Origin: Paenibacillus aurantius
Lineage (GTDB): Bacteria; Bacillota; Bacilli; Paenibacillales; NBRC-103111
Length of the DNA stretch: 64,000 bases
Direction of reading: 5' to 3'
NCBI RefSeq assembly: GCF_032268605.1
Contig: NZ_CP130318.1
Location: 1,333,001-1,397,000, forward strand
Shown: positions 26,700 to 34,440 of the stretch, piece after piece
How the letters are laid out: every line of letters begins with the position of its first letter
Position numbering within the stretch: the first letter of the stretch is position 1
The notes under the pieces: model-generated
What the model was told of the DNA's origin: nothing
The model's input: only the letters and a program-made list of their open reading frames with translations
Databases searched by the model: none
Translations under genes and position numbers: made by a program

Positions 26700-27668
26700 G
26701 TGAGAAGCATCCAGGCACCATGCATCCGGAAGATTCACCATTGGGTAACACTTGTGCGAAAAGGAATGAAAGTGGCGGTTTGGTCCATACACGTCTTCCC
26801 GGCCGGGAATGGCTTGACGGCCTCTCCGAATGACGCCCTATTGCACCGGCCATCGCTAGCAGCAACCGACGTCACAGATGTTCCGGCCGAATTCGTCGCG
26901 GATCCGTTCCTGGTTCAGCATCAGTCGGAGTATTATCTGTTCTTTGAAGTCCTGAACAAGGCCTCAGGCCGGGGAGAAATTGCGGTAGCCTCGAGCTCGG
27001 ACGGCCGGGAATGGTTTTACGAAAGGGTTGTGCTGCAGGAGAGCTTTCACCTCTCCTATCCGCAAGTCTTTGAGCATAATGGAGAGATGTATATGCTTCC
27101 CGAGTCCATTGAAGCCAACCGGGTTCAGCTTTACAAAGCCAAGAGCTTCCCCTATGAATGGGAGCCGGCCGGGGAGCTGCTCGGGAATGTCCGGTACCTG
27201 GATCCTTCTCTTTTCTTCTCGGAGGGACGCTGGTGGATGTTCGCGGGCACGGAAGAAGGCGACCTTCGGCTGTTTCATGCCGAGGACCTGTTCGGCCCAT
27301 GGTCCGAACATGCCTGTAGCCCGATTGTGACCCGTAACAAGAGAATCAGCCGTCCGGGAGGAAGGGTGATTCGGGACGGAAAGACGGTTTACCGGTATAC
27401 CCAATCCGCGTATCCGGATTACGGAGAATCGGTGAGCGCTTTCCGGATCCTCAAGCTGACGGTAGACGACTATGAAGAAGAGGAAGTGGGCCGGGTTCTT
27501 GGCGCAACGAACCGGGAAGGCGATTGGCACAAGGACGGCATGCACCATGTCGACCAGCTAAGGCTCACGGACGGACGGTGGCTTGTGGCGGTGGACGGCC
27601 ACCGCTGCTCGCATATGAGCTACCCGGCCTGGAAGCTGAGCCGATGGATCGCCAAGCTTATCTATTGA
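26700..27668 (+). CDS. EPS-cluster beta-propeller protein (GINT1 N-terminal-like)
   Basis: This protein has about 322 residues. GTG 26700 is chosen as start because CGGAGGAG lies just upstream; the frame extends to an ATG at 26646 without a ribosome site. The body has VADPFLVQHQSEYYLFFEV, FHLSYPQVFEHNGEMYMLPES and a WWMFAGTEEGDLRLFHAEDLFGPW block (key cores: ADPFL, SYPQVF, MLPES, GPW). These form a five-bladed propeller pattern like GH43/GH32 and the N-terminal domain named after plant GINT1. Such proteins are common in EPS clusters, often fused to formyl-transferase domains, with unknown activity. It is co-transcribed with epsL. Confidence 0.65.
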   Translation: MRSIQAPCIRKIHHWVTLVRKGMKVAVWSIHVFPAGNGLTASPNDALLHRPSLAATDVTDVPAEFVADPFLVQHQSEYYLFFEVLNKASGRGEIAVASSSDGREWFYERVVLQESFHLSYPQVFEHNGEMYMLPESIEANRVQLYKAKSFPYEWEPAGELLGNVRYLDPSLFFSEGRWWMFAGTEEGDLRLFHAEDLFGPWSEHACSPIVTRNKRISRPGGRVIRDGKTVYRYTQSAYPDYGESVSAFRILKLTVDDYEEEEVGRVLGATNREGDWHKDGMHHVDQLRLTDGRWLVAVDGHRCSHMSYPAWKLSRWIAKLIY

Positions 27669-27689
27669 TTACCATAAGGAGGAACCCAG

Positions 27690-28277
27690 GTGAAGCGTAT
27701 CTTTGACATCCTCGTTGCAGCGGGTCTCCTGCTCCTTCTGTCCCCGGTCATCCTGGTGGTGGCGGTGCTGGTCCGGAAGAAGCTGGGGGCGCCTGTCCTG
27801 TTCAAGCAGCAGCGTCCGGGACGAAACGGGGTGCCCTTCGTACTCTACAAGTTCCGTTCCATGCGCGACGCCCGGGACGGAAGCGGCCGGGAACTTCCGG
27901 ATGAGCTTCGGCTGACTCCTTTTGGGGAGAGGATGCGGAAGTACAGCCTGGATGAGCTCCCGCAGCTTGTCAACGTGCTGAAAGGGGACTTGAGCCTCGT
28001 CGGGCCCCGGCCGCTGCTGATGGACTACCTGCCCCTCTATACAGAGGAGCAGGCAAGACGGCACGAGGTGAGGCCGGGTATTACCGGATGGGCCCAGGTG
28101 AACGGCCGCAATGCCCTCTCGTGGGAAGAGAAATTCAAGCTGGATGTCTGGTACGTGGACAACCGCAGCTTCCGGCTCGACCTGACCATTCTGCTGATGA
28201 CGGTCCGCAAGGTGTTTAAATCCGAAGGAATCAGTCATGGAAATCACGTCACGATGGAGAAGTTTATGGGATCGTAA
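27690..28277 (+). CDS. epsL: EpsL-like priming sugar-phosphate transferase
   Basis: This 195-residue protein has one N-terminal membrane helix ([19 protein letters not shown]) and the conserved bacterial sugar-transferase core: KFRSMRDA, the LVGPRPLL motif and [14 protein letters not shown]. It moves a sugar-1-phosphate from a UDP-sugar onto undecaprenyl phosphate, the first step of EPS assembly. It is the small monotopic form found in eps and pgl clusters. The start is GTG 27690 with AAGGAGGAA upstream. It is followed by epsM and epsN as in B. subtilis and is the only priming enzyme in the window. Confidence 0.92.
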   Translation: MKRIFDILVAAGLLLLLSPVILVVAVLVRKKLGAPVLFKQQRPGRNGVPFVLYKFRSMRDARDGSGRELPDELRLTPFGERMRKYSLDELPQLVNVLKGDLSLVGPRPLLMDYLPLYTEEQARRHEVRPGITGWAQVNGRNALSWEEKFKLDVWYVDNRSFRLDLTILLMTVRKVFKSEGISHGNHVTMEKFMGS

Positions 28278-28304
28278 TCCGGGAGGAAAAGAGGGGAAGG
28301 ACGA

Positions 28305-28970
28305 ATGAAGATTGCCGTGATCGGCGATGGCGGACACAGCAAGGTGATTCAGGACATGATCCGCGCCAGCCGGCATTACCGGCTGTGTGCGGTTCTCGAC
28401 GACCGGTACGACAGGCTGGTGCTGGACCAGGGACGGTATACCGGCCCTCTTGCCTCTATGGAGCAGCTCTCTGAGCTGGCCGGCCCCTTTCAGGTCGTGA
28501 TTGCCATCGGCAATAATGCCGTAAGAAAGACCATTGTAGCCAAGCTCGGCCTGCCCCCGGAAAGCTATGTTTCCTTGGTTCACCAGACGGCCGTCGTCAG
28601 CCCGAGCGCCACGCTGGGACGGGGGACCGTGGTCATGGCGAACACCATTATTAACGCCGATGCCCGAATCGGCAGCCATGCCATTATCAACTCGGGAGCG
28701 ATCGTCGAACATGATTGCCGGGTTCAGGATTACTGTCACATTGCCCCGCGGGCTACGCTCACGGGCGCCGTTAATGTGAAGGAAGGCAGCCTGATCGGGG
28801 CCGGGGCCACCGTGATTCCGGGCATGAGCGTAGGAGAGTGGACCCTGGTCGGGGCCGGAGCCACCGTCGTGTGCGACCTGCCCGGAGCTTCTACCGCGGT
28901 GGGAACGCCCGCCCGGATTGTAGGGGTTCCGGCTCCGACGCTAGCCGTTCAGCCATTTGCAGTATCGTGA
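28305..28970 (+). CDS. epsM: EpsM-like sugar O/N-acetyltransferase (PglD type)
   Basis: This 221-residue protein has an N-terminal Rossmann-like domain (GDGGHSKVIQDM) and a C-terminal left-handed beta-helix built of hexapeptide repeats (roughly residues 95-205: VVSPSATLGRGTVV, IVEHDCRVQDYCHIAP, VKEGSLIGAGATVIPG). The histidine in EHDCRV is the expected catalytic base. PglD-type enzymes acetylate the amino group of UDP-4-amino-sugars made by the EpsC and EpsN steps. Together C, N and M suggest a diacetamido-dideoxy sugar such as bacillosamine in the EPS. Confidence 0.88.
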   Translation: MKIAVIGDGGHSKVIQDMIRASRHYRLCAVLDDRYDRLVLDQGRYTGPLASMEQLSELAGPFQVVIAIGNNAVRKTIVAKLGLPPESYVSLVHQTAVVSPSATLGRGTVVMANTIINADARIGSHAIINSGAIVEHDCRVQDYCHIAPRATLTGAVNVKEGSLIGAGATVIPGMSVGEWTLVGAGATVVCDLPGASTAVGTPARIVGVPAPTLAVQPFAVS

Positions 28971-29004
28971 AACCGGGGTACCCGGGGAAAGGAAGGAAAC
29001 CCAC

Positions 29005-30174
29005 ATGCCAGCAAGCGACAAGCCCAAAATCTATTTATCTTCCCCGCACATGAGCGGAAAAGAAAGGGACTACGTGACGGAGGCGTTCGATTCCAATTGG
29101 ATCGCTCCGCTCGGTCCGCACGTGGATGCCTTCGAGAAGGAGCTCGCTGCCTTCGTCGATGTGGAAGCGGCGGCGGCCGTCAGCTCCGGTACGGCGGCTC
29201 TGCACCTGGCTCTTCGGCTGCTCGGCGTCACAAAGGGGGATCAGGTGTTCTGCTCCACCTTGACGTTCGTGGCCAGCGCCAATCCGATTCTGTACCAGGG
29301 AGCGGAGCCGGTGTTCCTCGATTCGGAGCCGGGCACTTGGAACCTGTCCCCCTCAGCGCTCGAAAGAGCCCTTCAGGACGCCAAGCGGTCCGGCCGCCTT
29401 CCCAAAGCGGTTATCGTCGTGAACCTGTACGGGCAGAGCGCACGCATGGACGAAATTGTGGCGCTGTGCCGGTCCTATGGCGTTCCCCTCGTAGAAGACG
29501 CGGCGGAATCCCTCGGATCGGAGTACCGCGGGAAGGCGAGCGGCACCTTCGGCACCTTCGGCATCTATTCGTTTAACGGAAACAAGATCATCACGACCTC
29601 CGGTGGAGGGATGCTCGTTTCGAACGATGCCGAGGCGATGGGTAAAGCCCGTTTCCTCGCCACCCAGGCCCGGGACCCGGCCCCGCATTACCAGCACAGC
29701 GAAACGGGTTACAACTACCGCATGAGCAACGTGCTGGCGGGAATCGGAAGGGCGCAGCTGGAGGTCCTCCCCGAACGGGTGAACGCGCGCCGTGCCGTCT
29801 TCGAGCGGTACCGGCGGGAGCTGGCTTCGGTTCCCGGTATCCGTTTCATGCCGGAGCTCGAAGGCACGCGGTCGAACCGCTGGCTGACGGCCCTCACCTT
29901 GGAGGAGGAAGCGGAAGGGACCGTTCAGGATCTGCTAGGAATGATGGCGGAAGAGAACATCGAGGCCAGACCGGTGTGGAAGCCGCTCCACCTGCAGCCG
30001 GTATTCCGGGGCGCCCGGTACTACACGCACACCGAGAAGGAGAATGTAGCCGAAAGGCTGTTTGAGCGGGGAATATGCCTGCCGTCCGGCTCGAACATGA
30101 GCGAGCCCGACCAGACGAGGGTCATCGAGTGTGTTCTTCGTACACTTGCCCGCGGGCGCGCAGGGGTCCGATAA
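29005..30174 (+). CDS. epsN: EpsN-like PLP-dependent sugar aminotransferase
   Basis: This 389-residue DegT/DnrJ/EryC1-family aminotransferase has the PLP lysine at K194 in FNGNKIITTSGGG. Other family features are AAVSSGTAALHLALR, EDAAESLGSEYRGK and NYRMSNVLAGIGRAQLE. It aminates the 4-keto sugar produced by EpsC. ATG 29005 is chosen because AAAGGAAGG precedes it; an in-frame ATG at 28957 overlaps epsM and has no ribosome site. It is the last gene of EPS operon 2. No clear intrinsic terminator follows directly. Confidence 0.92.
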   Translation: MPASDKPKIYLSSPHMSGKERDYVTEAFDSNWIAPLGPHVDAFEKELAAFVDVEAAAAVSSGTAALHLALRLLGVTKGDQVFCSTLTFVASANPILYQGAEPVFLDSEPGTWNLSPSALERALQDAKRSGRLPKAVIVVNLYGQSARMDEIVALCRSYGVPLVEDAAESLGSEYRGKASGTFGTFGIYSFNGNKIITTSGGGMLVSNDAEAMGKARFLATQARDPAPHYQHSETGYNYRMSNVLAGIGRAQLEVLPERVNARRAVFERYRRELASVPGIRFMPELEGTRSNRWLTALTLEEEAEGTVQDLLGMMAEENIEARPVWKPLHLQPVFRGARYYTHTEKENVAERLFERGICLPSGSNMSEPDQTRVIECVLRTLARGRAGVR

Positions 30175-30235
30175 GAAAGACTTGGGGAAGCCGCATTCCT
30201 ATTAAACGCGGATTCTGCCCGCCCCACCGAACCGG

Positions 30236-30403
30236 TCAAGAGCGGTTGGTCATTTTGCTTTCATGTTGCTTCAGCTTGATATACAGGCTTTCCCGCATGT
30301 CTTGGTCCCGGCAATCGTTATATAGCACGGAATGATAAAGATGCATAACTTTATGGTAAGCCGTTTTTGACCTTTTCATAAAGGAAATCATACTCTCGTA
30401 CAT
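30236..30403 (-). CDS. small hypothetical protein (55 aa) beside the sinR-like genes
   Basis: This 55-residue ORF lies on the minus strand, with ATG at 30403 and a strong AAAGGAGG ribosome site nine bases upstream. It begins MYESMISFMKRSKTAYHK, contains VLYNDCRDQDMRESLY, and ends KMTNRS. Composition suggests a soluble helical, basic and Tyr/His-rich protein without a signal peptide. It is not recognisably SinI, although its size and its position beside sinR-like genes recall SinI. It points away from the regulators and towards the end of epsN (convergent). The ribosome site is the main support; function unknown. Confidence 0.6.
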   Translation of the reverse strand: MYESMISFMKRSKTAYHKVMHLYHSVLYNDCRDQDMRESLYIKLKQHESKMTNRS

Positions 30404-30549
30404 AGCTGGAAGCCTCCTTTACTAGTAACCCTATGTTAAAGCTTTCGTACGTATGCTTTGGCCAAAAGGGGGTGAGATGTTTCGGGTTTACCTACTAAAA
30501 GGCAAGAGGATGGTCGAAATTATAAGATAACGGTGGAGTGATTAACGCC

Positions 30550-30915
30550 ATGATCGGTAAAAACATTTCCGATATCCGGAAGCAGCGAGGGTATACCTTG
30601 TCCGAGCTTTCGGAGAGAACCGGAATCTCGAAATCGTATTTAAGCAACATCGAACGAAATCTTAAGCAGAATCCTTCGATCCATGTGATGGAGAAGATTG
30701 CTTCGGTGCTGAAGGTGGATCTCAAAACCTTGCTGAAGCTTGCCGCGGATGCCGAAAGTCCTCATAAATTCGAGAAAGAATGGATGGACTTTATCTATGC
30801 CTTGAAGAGGTCGGGAATAGACAAGGACCAGATTCATGAATATAAGATTATCATAGATTTTATGAAATGGTACAAACAGAATAAGATCGAGTCGTCCAAC
30901 ACTCAACCCGAATAA
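30550..30915 (+). CDS. SinR-like HTH regulator, first paralogue
   Basis: This 121-residue protein has an N-terminal HTH_3 (XRE/Cro) domain (residues 1-65: ISDIRKQRGYTLSELSERTG, SKSYLSNIERN, PSIHVMEKIASVLKVDL). Its C-terminal segment resembles the SinR/SinI oligomerisation helices (EKEWMDFIYALKRSGIDKDQI). GGTGGAGTGA lies upstream of ATG 30550; an in-frame GTG at 30538 overlaps that ribosome site. It differs from its neighbour at 31080 in the C-terminal half, so the pair might act like SinR and SlrR, forming mixed complexes. It is predicted to bind the GTTCTTTATAAAGAAC boxes of the EPS operons. Confidence 0.82.
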   Translation: MIGKNISDIRKQRGYTLSELSERTGISKSYLSNIERNLKQNPSIHVMEKIASVLKVDLKTLLKLAADAESPHKFEKEWMDFIYALKRSGIDKDQIHEYKIIIDFMKWYKQNKIESSNTQPE

Positions 30916-31001
30916 CCATTGGCAGCGGTTGCAGGGAACAGGACATGGGCAAAAAGTAGGAGAGTTCTGTCTGTAAAGGGTCTTTTTCTTCAGAATCCTA
31001 A

Positions 31002-31030
31002 TTGTTCGTTACAAAGAACTCTGGTATAAT
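31002..31030 (+). promoter_or_regulatory. promoter of second sinR-like gene with SinR-type operator
   Basis: TTGTTC (31002-31007) and TATAAT (31025-31030, extended by TGG) are 17 bases apart. The palindrome GTTCGTTACAAAGAAC (31004-31019) overlaps the -35 and spacer, a layout expected for autorepression. Confidence 0.8.
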
Positions 31031-31079
31031 GCAAGCATTGACCTGTTCAGTTACCATTATGCTAAAAGGGAAGATCGGA

Positions 31080-31418
31080 ATGATCGGTAAACGAGTTCAA
31101 CAGTTACGCAAAGAGAAAGGGATGTCTCTCACGGAGCTGGCCGAACGGGCCGGCGTGGCCAAATCGTATATAAGCAGCCTGGAAAGGGACATCCAGAAGA
31201 ATCCTTCCATCCAATTTCTTGAGAAAATTGCGGCCGTCCTTAAAGTTCCCGTGGATCGCCTGATCGACGGGGAAGAAGAAGGAAGGCCGGGAATCGAGTT
31301 AGACCCGGAATGGTATGATATTGTCCGGGAAGCGATGTCTTCCGGCGTGGACAAACAGCAGTTCCGCGAGTTTCTGGATTTCAACCGGTGGAGAATGTCC
31401 CGCCCGAGCGGCGAATAG
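31080..31418 (+). CDS. sinR: SinR-like master regulator of biofilm genes, second paralogue
   Basis: This 112-residue protein is nearly the length of B. subtilis SinR (111). The N-terminal HTH_3 domain reads IGKRVQQLRKEKGMSLTELAERAG...SYISSLERD. The C-terminal part LDPEWYDIVREAMSSGVDKQQFREFLDFNRWR closely follows the SinR pattern; its core is SSGVDKQQFREFLDF. SinR represses eps genes in Bacillus and is inhibited by SinI through that C-terminal region. ATG 31080 is chosen over an upstream in-frame codon that would lie inside the promoter. The gene carries a SinR-type box in its own promoter and is followed by a strong terminator. No sinI-like gene is visible next to it. Confidence 0.87.
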   Translation: MIGKRVQQLRKEKGMSLTELAERAGVAKSYISSLERDIQKNPSIQFLEKIAAVLKVPVDRLIDGEEEGRPGIELDPEWYDIVREAMSSGVDKQQFREFLDFNRWRMSRPSGE

Positions 31419-31501
31419 GCTCCCCCCGGTGTAAGCAGGGCCGTTATCCTCGGGGAGCCCGGCCTCTCGTCCGGCCGACCTCTCGTGTGTACCGAATGCC
31501 T

Positions 31502-31537
31502 CCGTCTCCTGGAGCTCCAGGAGACGGGGGCTTTTTT
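31502..31537 (+). terminator. intrinsic terminator after the sinR-like gene
   Basis: A 13-bp self-complementary stem centred on GGAGCTCC (31502-31527) is followed by GGGC and six T residues (31532-31537). Confidence 0.85.
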
Positions 31538-31568
31538 CGGTTGGGCGAGAAGAGCGCGTGGGCCAAAA

Positions 31569-31605
31569 AGCCCTTCGGGCTTCTGGATCAGAAGCCCGAA
31601 GGGCT
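31569..31605. repeat. 17-bp stem, 3-base loop inverted repeat in gap 31419-31781
   Basis: Arms 31569-31585 and 31589-31605 are perfectly complementary around a GAT loop. Each arm itself contains the small palindrome AGCCCTTCGGGCT, so alternative folds exist. The gap 31419-31781 between the sinR-like gene and ohr otherwise contains only the terminator at 31502 and no convincing ORF. Confidence 0.7.
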
Positions 31606-31781
31606 GAAGGCACGGGCTACCGGGGAGATGGGGCAGTGCCTCGTTCGCCACTTGCCTGGTCAGGCGAAGCCACCTATCCGGCCCGCCCCTCCCGGTAAAG
31701 CCTGTTCGGCACGGACGGGACGAGTGCCGCCGCATTCCGCGCTTCCGCCGAACGGTTGGGCATTCGTCCCCTTCGGCTGCG

Positions 31782-32207
31782 TTATTCCGCCGCCTTTACG
31801 TCGACCTGAATGTTGCCGCGCGTGGCCTTGGAATAGGGGCACGCCTGATGGGCGGCTTCTGCCAATTCCTGAACCGTCGCCTGGTCCATTCCCGGTATTT
31901 TCACTTCCATGACGGCTGCGAGCTGAAAGCCTCCATCTGCCGGGTCTTTTCCAATGCTGACCTGGGCCGTGACTTCGGCGTTCTCGATTTTTTGCCCTTT
32001 CTGGCGGGCCACCATCAGCAGGGCACTCTCGAAGCAGGCGGCATATCCGGCGGCGAACAGCTGCTCGGGGTTCGTGCCTTCTCCTCCGTCTCCCTGCAGT
32101 TCCTTGGGCATACTGAGCTTAAAGTCCAGCTTTCCATCCGAGCTGCGGACCGAACCGGTCCGTCCGCCATGTACGGCGGTGGCGGATGCTGTGTATAATT
32201 TGTCCAT
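31782..32207 (-). CDS. ohr: organic hydroperoxide resistance protein (Ohr/OsmC family)
   Basis: This 141-residue protein is of standard Ohr length. The two redox cysteines are C58 (YAACFESAL) and C123 (QACPYSKATRGN), and the N-terminus LYTASATAVHGGRTG is typical. Ohr reduces organic hydroperoxides using lipoylated proteins or thiols. ATG 32207 is chosen because AAAGGAGCG precedes it; the frame is open far upstream without starts that fit the family. No OhrR gene is adjacent. It is transcribed towards the sinR region. Confidence 0.92.
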   Translation of the reverse strand: MDKLYTASATAVHGGRTGSVRSSDGKLDFKLSMPKELQGDGGEGTNPEQLFAAGYAACFESALLMVARQKGQKIENAEVTAQVSIGKDPADGGFQLAAVMEVKIPGMDQATVQELAEAAHQACPYSKATRGNIQVDVKAAE

Positions 32208-32382
32208 GAGGTAACGCTCCTTTCCAATCGGGATCCTGCCTGTATCAAAACGCTTGTCCCGTTTAATTTTACCCATTATCGCTAGACGGAAAACAAGCTG
32301 CGGGGCTCGAGACGAATGAACGAAGGAGAAGAAAGAACGGGTAATAAGGAGAATCGAGAGTAACGCATAGGGGGAGAGCCGC

Positions 32383-33381
32383 ATGATAAGCGAACGGGAA
32401 GACCCGTTTCTGCCGGAGGGACGGCCGGAAGACGCCGGGTTACGGCCGGAGATTCTTAAGGAGATGGAAGGACGTCTCCGCGAATGGAAAATGAGAGACG
32501 TCCTGATCGTTCGCGGCGGACGGCTGGTGTGGGAATGGCACGACAAGGGGCAGGACCGGACGGGCCAGGTGTATTCCATGACCAAGAGCTTCCTGTCCGC
32601 CCTGATCGGAATCGCGATGGAACGGGGAGAAATCCAAGATCTCGATAGGTCTTTGGGCGAGTTCTACGAATGGACGCGGGAAGAAGCGGATCCCCGGCTG
32701 GCCTCCATTCGGCTGAAGCACCTCTTGACGATGACGCCCGGCTTCGAGTGGCCGGATTTTGACAAGCCCTATTTCCAGATGCGGAAGGAAGCGGACTGGC
32801 CCCGCTATGTGCTGCAGCAGCCGATCGGGCACGAGCCGGGCGAAGCGTTCACCTACAATTCCGGCGCCTCCCAGCTCCTCTCGGATATTCTAACCCGGTC
32901 TACCGGGCTTGGCGCTCTGGCCTACGCCCGCCAGCATCTGTTCGGTCCGTTAGGCTTCCGGTCGCCCAGGTGGAAGAGCCATGACGGCGTGAACGAAGGA
33001 GGAGCGGGCCTTCAGCTCTACTCGCGGGACCTGGCCAAATTCGGCCTCCTCTACTTACGGGAGGGCGACTGGTTCGGGAATCAGCTGATTCCGCAGGCGT
33101 GGGTCCGGGAATCGACCTCGATCCAGCACAAGGGGCTCGTTCATTACGAACCGCCCATCTACGGTCATTACGGCTACCACTGGTGGGTGTCACCGGAGGA
33201 CCATAACGGGCGATTCGACTGTTACTTCGCTCTGGGGTTCGGAGGACAGTACCTGTTCGTCGTTCCCTCCCGGGACTTGGTCATGGTTGTCCGTAAAGCG
33301 CTGGCCGGCAAGCATAACGCCATTCTGTCCAAAGCTCTGTTGTTCGACTACGTGTCCCGCGCTATGGAGGACAGGCCGTAA
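32383..33381 (+). CDS. serine hydrolase, beta-lactamase family (class C-like)
   Basis: This 332-residue protein has the catalytic SxxK motif as S65-M-T-K68 and YxN-like Y158-N159-S160, in the usual arrangement of the Beta-lactamase (AmpC/esterase EstB) family, plus a late HWWVSPEDHNG region. It lacks a signal peptide, so it is probably a cytoplasmic esterase or amidase rather than a secreted beta-lactamase. The ribosome site AGGGGGAGAGC lies before ATG. It is convergent with the AraC gene at 33400; substrate unknown. Confidence 0.85.
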   Translation: MISEREDPFLPEGRPEDAGLRPEILKEMEGRLREWKMRDVLIVRGGRLVWEWHDKGQDRTGQVYSMTKSFLSALIGIAMERGEIQDLDRSLGEFYEWTREEADPRLASIRLKHLLTMTPGFEWPDFDKPYFQMRKEADWPRYVLQQPIGHEPGEAFTYNSGASQLLSDILTRSTGLGALAYARQHLFGPLGFRSPRWKSHDGVNEGGAGLQLYSRDLAKFGLLYLREGDWFGNQLIPQAWVRESTSIQHKGLVHYEPPIYGHYGYHWWVSPEDHNGRFDCYFALGFGGQYLFVVPSRDLVMVVRKALAGKHNAILSKALLFDYVSRAMEDRP

Positions 33382-33399
33382 ACGGGGACAAACCTCGGC

Positions 33400-34287
33400 T
33401 TACCGCCGATCCCCTTGAGAGGGGCGGCAGTTTCCCGGAGAGATTCCCGTTCTCTTCTTAAAGGCCTTCGAGAAGTGATGGATGTCCGAGAAGCCGCAGT
33501 ATTCGGCGATTTCTTCTAGCTTGAGCGGCGTCGTTTCGAGCAGCTCCCTCGCATGGCGGATTCTTAATTCAAGCAGGTACTGGTGGGGAGAGGTGCCGAA
33601 CCGCTTCCGGAACACAGCCGTGAATCGGGACGGGGACAGGTTGGCCCGCCGGGCCATCTCGGCAACCGAAAGCGGCTCGGATAATCGCAGCGAGAGGAAG
33701 GAAGTTATTCCGTTCATCGATTCCGGATTCGTCCGGCTGACGCTTTCTTCGTTCGTATGGTCCTCCAGCATAGTCAGAATCAGGTCCGTCGCGAGCGACT
33801 GGGCCTTAAGCTGCTGCAAGGGGGAGCGCTGCATCCAGCACTGGATCGTCTCCAAGAAACGGTCCCGGAAGGCAAGGGGATTTCGCGGGACGAGCCGCAC
33901 CGGAAGATGGATGCCCGTCATGTCGTTCAGCCGCGGCTGCATGAGCTCGGAATAGGCGGACAGGTCGATCTGGCCCGCACGTGTCGGAAAGCTCTGCTCC
34001 CTTAGAGGATTGTAGAATAGATCCAAATGAGCGAAGGGGGTGATCGTCGAGGTCAGCCCCTTCAGCGCGTTCCGGCTGCCCGGCTGGATCAGGCACCATT
34101 CCCCGCTGACGAAGGAATGGTCCGTTCCGTCCACGGTAAACAAGCATTCGCCTTCCTGGATGTAGATGAGCAGGTAATCGAGAAGGCGGCGTTCCGGGTA
34201 TGACCAGGGAAGCCGAATGGCATAATCGCTTTCGCGGATATAAGGGACAATGGGATGGCGCGCCATCCACTCGGATAAAGAGGACAT
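33400..34287 (-). CDS. AraC family transcriptional regulator
   Basis: This 295-residue protein has an N-terminal cupin-like sensor region (YIQEGECLFTVDGTDHSF...LIQPGSRNAL). A C-terminal double HTH_18 domain follows (residues about 190-285: LSVAEMARRANLSPSRFTAVFRKRFG and LEEIAEYCGFSDIHHFSKAFKKRTGISPG). It is divergent from the PhyH-type dioxygenase at 34441 with a 153-base shared promoter region, so it probably controls that gene. The effector is not apparent. CCAAGGAGG precedes its ATG. Confidence 0.88.
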   Translation of the reverse strand: MSSLSEWMARHPIVPYIRESDYAIRLPWSYPERRLLDYLLIYIQEGECLFTVDGTDHSFVSGEWCLIQPGSRNALKGLTSTITPFAHLDLFYNPLREQSFPTRAGQIDLSAYSELMQPRLNDMTGIHLPVRLVPRNPLAFRDRFLETIQCWMQRSPLQQLKAQSLATDLILTMLEDHTNEESVSRTNPESMNGITSFLSLRLSEPLSVAEMARRANLSPSRFTAVFRKRFGTSPHQYLLELRIRHARELLETTPLKLEEIAEYCGFSDIHHFSKAFKKRTGISPGNCRPSQGDRR

Positions 34288-34440
34288 GGAAGCCTCCTTG
34301 GGCAGTCGGTTTAGACAAATAGATCAGGCGGGTTGTACAAAGCCAAACCCAATGACCGTAAGTATAATGGAAGCATGGAATTCAGGAAGCATCTTACCGC
34401 TTCGCTTGGATAAGACAAGTATACCATTGGAAAAAGAGGG

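Noticed and set aside
30550-31418. Toxin-antitoxin module made by two small HTH genes
   Set aside because: Both are SinR-like with oligomerisation tails, and no toxin-like partner is present.
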